DNA of 7,121 bases from Acidobacteriota bacterium (GTDB lineage Bacteria > Acidobacteriota > JAAYUB01 > JAMOQF01), in NCBI GenBank assembly GCA_027040585.1, contig JALULU010000289.1:1-7121 (forward strand). The letters are read 5' to 3'. Of the stretch, positions 4,694 to 7,121 are shown piece by piece; position 1 is the stretch's first letter; each line of letters opens with the position of its first letter. The translations under genes were made by a program, and so were the position numbers. Under the pieces are notes generated by a model, which did not search any database, was not told the DNA's origin, and saw only the letters and a list, made by a program, of their open reading frames with translations.

Positions 4694-7121
4694 ATGAAAT
4701 TTAAGAGAAAAATAATTTTAATCATTTTAATCACCTTTATGTCTTTATTCCTATTAGCAAATAATAAAGACGTATATTACATTCTGTTTGACAACACAAA
4801 AAGTGAAACTGCAGCAAATGCAGACTGGGTAATAGATGACAACCAACCCGTTCCAGATCCAGCAGATCCCACATCTGAGAGTGATTGGATAGGTGGTATT
4901 TCAACATGGGGATATTCACTGTATGCCACAGGAAACTATATTGTAAGAACCCTTACAAGTGATTATGGTATAACATATAACGATTCAAGCAACCCATATG
5001 ATTTATCAAATTTCGATGTCTTTGTGCTATGTGAGCCAAACAATCAATTTTCTTCAAGTGAGAAGGACGCAATAATTCAGTTTGTTTATAATGGTGGTGG
5101 CCTATTTGTAATTGCAGACCATAGTGGTTCAGATAGGGATAATGATGGATGGGATTCGCCACATGCCTTAAACGATCTATTTGACAACAATGGTTATGCT
5201 TCAAATATATTTGGGGTGGAATATGAATTAAACAGTGTTTCAGGTGACTACAGCAATATAGCATCAAATCCCGATTCAGATGGATCTGAAATTTTAAATG
5301 GAGACTTTGGAAGCGTAAACACAATTTCATACCACGCTGGATCAAGTATGTCCATTGATACTTCAGAAAATAGCAACGCAAGGGCACTTATCTGGGAAAA
5401 TGGAGTCTCTCAAGATTCCACCACTTCTATAGTTGCGGCATACAGTAAATATGGAAATGGAAGAATTTTCTTTTTAGGGGACAGTTCCCCTGCAGATGAT
5501 GGAACTGGACATACTGGAGATAATTTACAGGATGGTTGGAGTGAAAATGACGATGGCACATTAATACTTAATGCAACAAAATGGTTGGCAGAGGCATCAG
5601 GTTCAGGTGGTGATTTACCTCCGTCAATAACAGATATATCACAAAATCCAGATTTTCCTCAAACAACCGATAACGTCACAATTTCAGCAGATGTAACAGA
5701 TGACAATGGGCTTTCAAGTGTTAAACTCTACTATTCAATAGATGGTGGAAGTTACAACTCAGTTGATATGACAGATAGTAAAACTTTCCAGGGAACAATC
5801 CCTTCTCAGCCTGACGGTACAAGGATAGACTATTACATAGAAGCAACGGACACCGCAGGACACATAACCACAAGTAGTACATATGGATATTTTAGCGGGA
5901 CAACCCCCATAAATAAAATAAGGATAAATGACGACTCAGGAATGAATTTATTTTTAGGTTATGAAGTTAAAATAAAGGGGTATGTTACTGTGGCAACAGG
6001 AACTTTCAATTCTTCCTCAAATGATGTATATGTGGAAGATTACTCCTCAGGTATAAACGTATGGCAACATAACAGCCAATCACCAGGTGTAAATGTAGGC
6101 GATGAGGTAATTGTGGAAGGAATAATAAATCAGTACAATGGCAAAACAGAACTTGATATCTCAAATTCACCGTCAAATATGCAGGTTATCTCATCGTCAA
6201 ATACAGTTTACCCAACAATAATTCCAACATGTAATGATATAGACGAACTGCACGAAGGCATGCTTGTTGAAATAAGAGATGTACAAATCACAGATGGTTC
6301 ATTTCCAGCAGCAAACAGCAACTCCTGGAATATAAAAATAGAGGATAAATATGGAAATATTGGTTATATGGCTGTTGATAAAGATACAAATATAGATGGG
6401 ACTCCCACACCAACAGGAAAATTTAATTTAATTGGTGTTGTTTATCAATATGACAATGCATCTCCATATAACAGCGGATATAAAATTCTTCCACGTTCAC
6501 TTGATGATATTGAAGAGAATCCTCCCGATATTCCAAATATTGTCATTAATGAATACTGCATACACCCTGAAAATTCATGCGACACAAATGAAGATGGTTA
6601 TATAAACCACAAAGATGACCAGTTCATTGAAATTGTAAACTATGAGAAAAATACCTATCACTTAACTGGCTGGAAATTGTATGTAAATTCAACTGAGATA
6701 TATGAAATTCCAGAAAATGTATATATCAATGAAAAGGAATCCCTTACAATTTTTGGTGGTGGTAGTCCAATGGGATCATATGGAGATTACGCTGTGGAAC
6801 TTTTAGCTGAACCCGATGGACTTAACTTACCCGACAGCGGAACAATTGTCTTAAAGGACAGCAGTGGAAATTTTGTCTGCGGAATAAATTACAGTGTGGA
6901 TCCTTCATACAGTGGAAGTTATACAAGATACCCTGAAATTACAGGATTATTTAAGAAACATACGGAGATAAACCCTGGATATTGTTCAAGTGCGGGAAAA
7001 AGGGCAAATGGGAACTATTTCATGACCTATGGAGACTTAAATTATGATGGAGAACTGACATTAGTTGATTTAATGATATATATGAATTACTTTACTGGAA
7101 ATATTGATTTGACGTCACCAC
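4694..7121 (+). CDS. large exported multidomain protein: GATase-like, Ig-like, OB-folds, lamin-tail, dockerin (3' partial)
   Basis: My codon-by-codon translation is open for 809 residues and runs off the window, so the C terminus is missing. Residues 1-22 are a signal peptide (MKFKRK, hydrophobic core, LLA|NN). Residues about 27-300 resemble an exported GATase/ThuA-like (DUF4350-type) fold, with FDNTKSETAANADW, YNGGGLFVIADHSGSDRDNDGWDSP (134-156, quoted in part in the family) and GDSSPADDGTG (262-272); I see no convincing catalytic cysteine. About 313-395 is Ig-like (DNGLSSVKLYYSIDGG, YYIEATDTAG). About 406-490 and 510-608 look like two OB-fold domains, the second ending YKILPRSLDDI. About 614-735 is a lamin-tail domain (IVINEY, QFIEIVN, LTGWKLY). 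From 779 a dockerin-like calcium loop appears (D781, N783, D785, D792). The domain names rest on recognition, without a profile search. Function may be binding or hydrolysis of extracellular polymers, but this is not settled. Composition is Ser/Asn/Asp-rich, unlike the lysine-rich upstream genes. Confidence 0.88.
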   Translation, partial: MKFKRKIILIILITFMSLFLLANNKDVYYILFDNTKSETAANADWVIDDNQPVPDPADPTSESDWIGGISTWGYSLYATGNYIVRTLTSDYGITYNDSSNPYDLSNFDVFVLCEPNNQFSSSEKDAIIQFVYNGGGLFVIADHSGSDRDNDGWDSPHALNDLFDNNGYASNIFGVEYELNSVSGDYSNIASNPDSDGSEILNGDFGSVNTISYHAGSSMSIDTSENSNARALIWENGVSQDSTTSIVAAYSKYGNGRIFFLGDSSPADDGTGHTGDNLQDGWSENDDGTLILNATKWLAEASGSGGDLPPSITDISQNPDFPQTTDNVTISADVTDDNGLSSVKLYYSIDGGSYNSVDMTDSKTFQGTIPSQPDGTRIDYYIEATDTAGHITTSSTYGYFSGTTPINKIRINDDSGMNLFLGYEVKIKGYVTVATGTFNSSSNDVYVEDYSSGINVWQHNSQSPGVNVGDEVIVEGIINQYNGKTELDISNSPSNMQVISSSNTVYPTIIPTCNDIDELHEGMLVEIRDVQITDGSFPAANSNSWNIKIEDKYGNIGYMAVDKDTNIDGTPTPTGKFNLIGVVYQYDNASPYNSGYKILPRSLDDIEENPPDIPNIVINEYCIHPENSCDTNEDGYINHKDDQFIEIVNYEKNTYHLTGWKLYVNSTEIYEIPENVYINEKESLTIFGGGSPMGSYGDYAVELLAEPDGLNLPDSGTIVLKDSSGNFVCGINYSVDPSYSGSYTRYPEITGLFKKHTEINPGYCSSAGKRANGNYFMTYGDLNYDGELTLVDLMIYMNYFTGNIDLTSP

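Noticed and set aside
4953..5387. Minus-strand frame of 144 codons inside the large exported gene
   Set aside because: It is rich in His, Leu, Cys and Ile as expected from complementing Asn/Ser/Asp codons. The plus strand has a continuous frame with signal peptide, ribosome binding site and domain motifs.

Overview
The window is AT-rich (about one third GC by eye) bacterial DNA with tight gene packing and Shine-Dalgarno starts of the GGAG/AAGG type. All six genes read on the + strand. The organism uses the futalosine (mqn) route to menaquinone and exports proteins with lamin-tail and dockerin-like modules. That combination occurs in several phyla, including Acidobacteriota-like and candidate lineages, so I do not name a taxon.

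Layout. Positions 1-278 hold no convincing gene. They contain a tandem 9-mer with a dyad (33-58), two REP-like palindromic elements repeating with a 54-nt period (81-186), and a plausible sigma70-type promoter (220-248). Positions 279-4168 form a tightly coupled four-gene block: an exported TPR protein, a nitrilase-superfamily amidohydrolase, mqnE (aminofutalosine synthase) and mqnC (dehypoxanthine futalosine cyclase). The coding regions overlap by 4, 7 and 8 nt, which suggests one transcript and coupled translation. The two radical-SAM enzymes are non-adjacent steps of the pathway; mqnA, mqnB, mqnD, the deaminase and the late genes are not in the window.

After a 39-nt gap with no obvious terminator comes a small exported protein made almost entirely of six 18-20 residue KPYxxSxxxGW/Y repeats (4208-4657). 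A 36-nt gap holding a perfect 9-bp-arm dyad leads to a large exported multidomain protein (4694 to the window end, incomplete). It reads as: signal peptide, GATase/ThuA-like domain, Ig-like domain, two OB-fold-like domains, lamin-tail domain, and the first half of a dockerin-like calcium module.

How it fits together: the mqn pair makes electron-carrier precursors in the cytoplasm. The TPR protein and the last two genes act outside the cytoplasmic membrane. Nothing in the sequence ties the exported proteins functionally to quinone synthesis beyond shared orientation and close spacing. The least explained items are the KPY-repeat protein, the role of the nitrilase homologue in the mqn block, and the dyad in front of the large exported gene. 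I see no RNA genes, CRISPR array, transposase or integrase.
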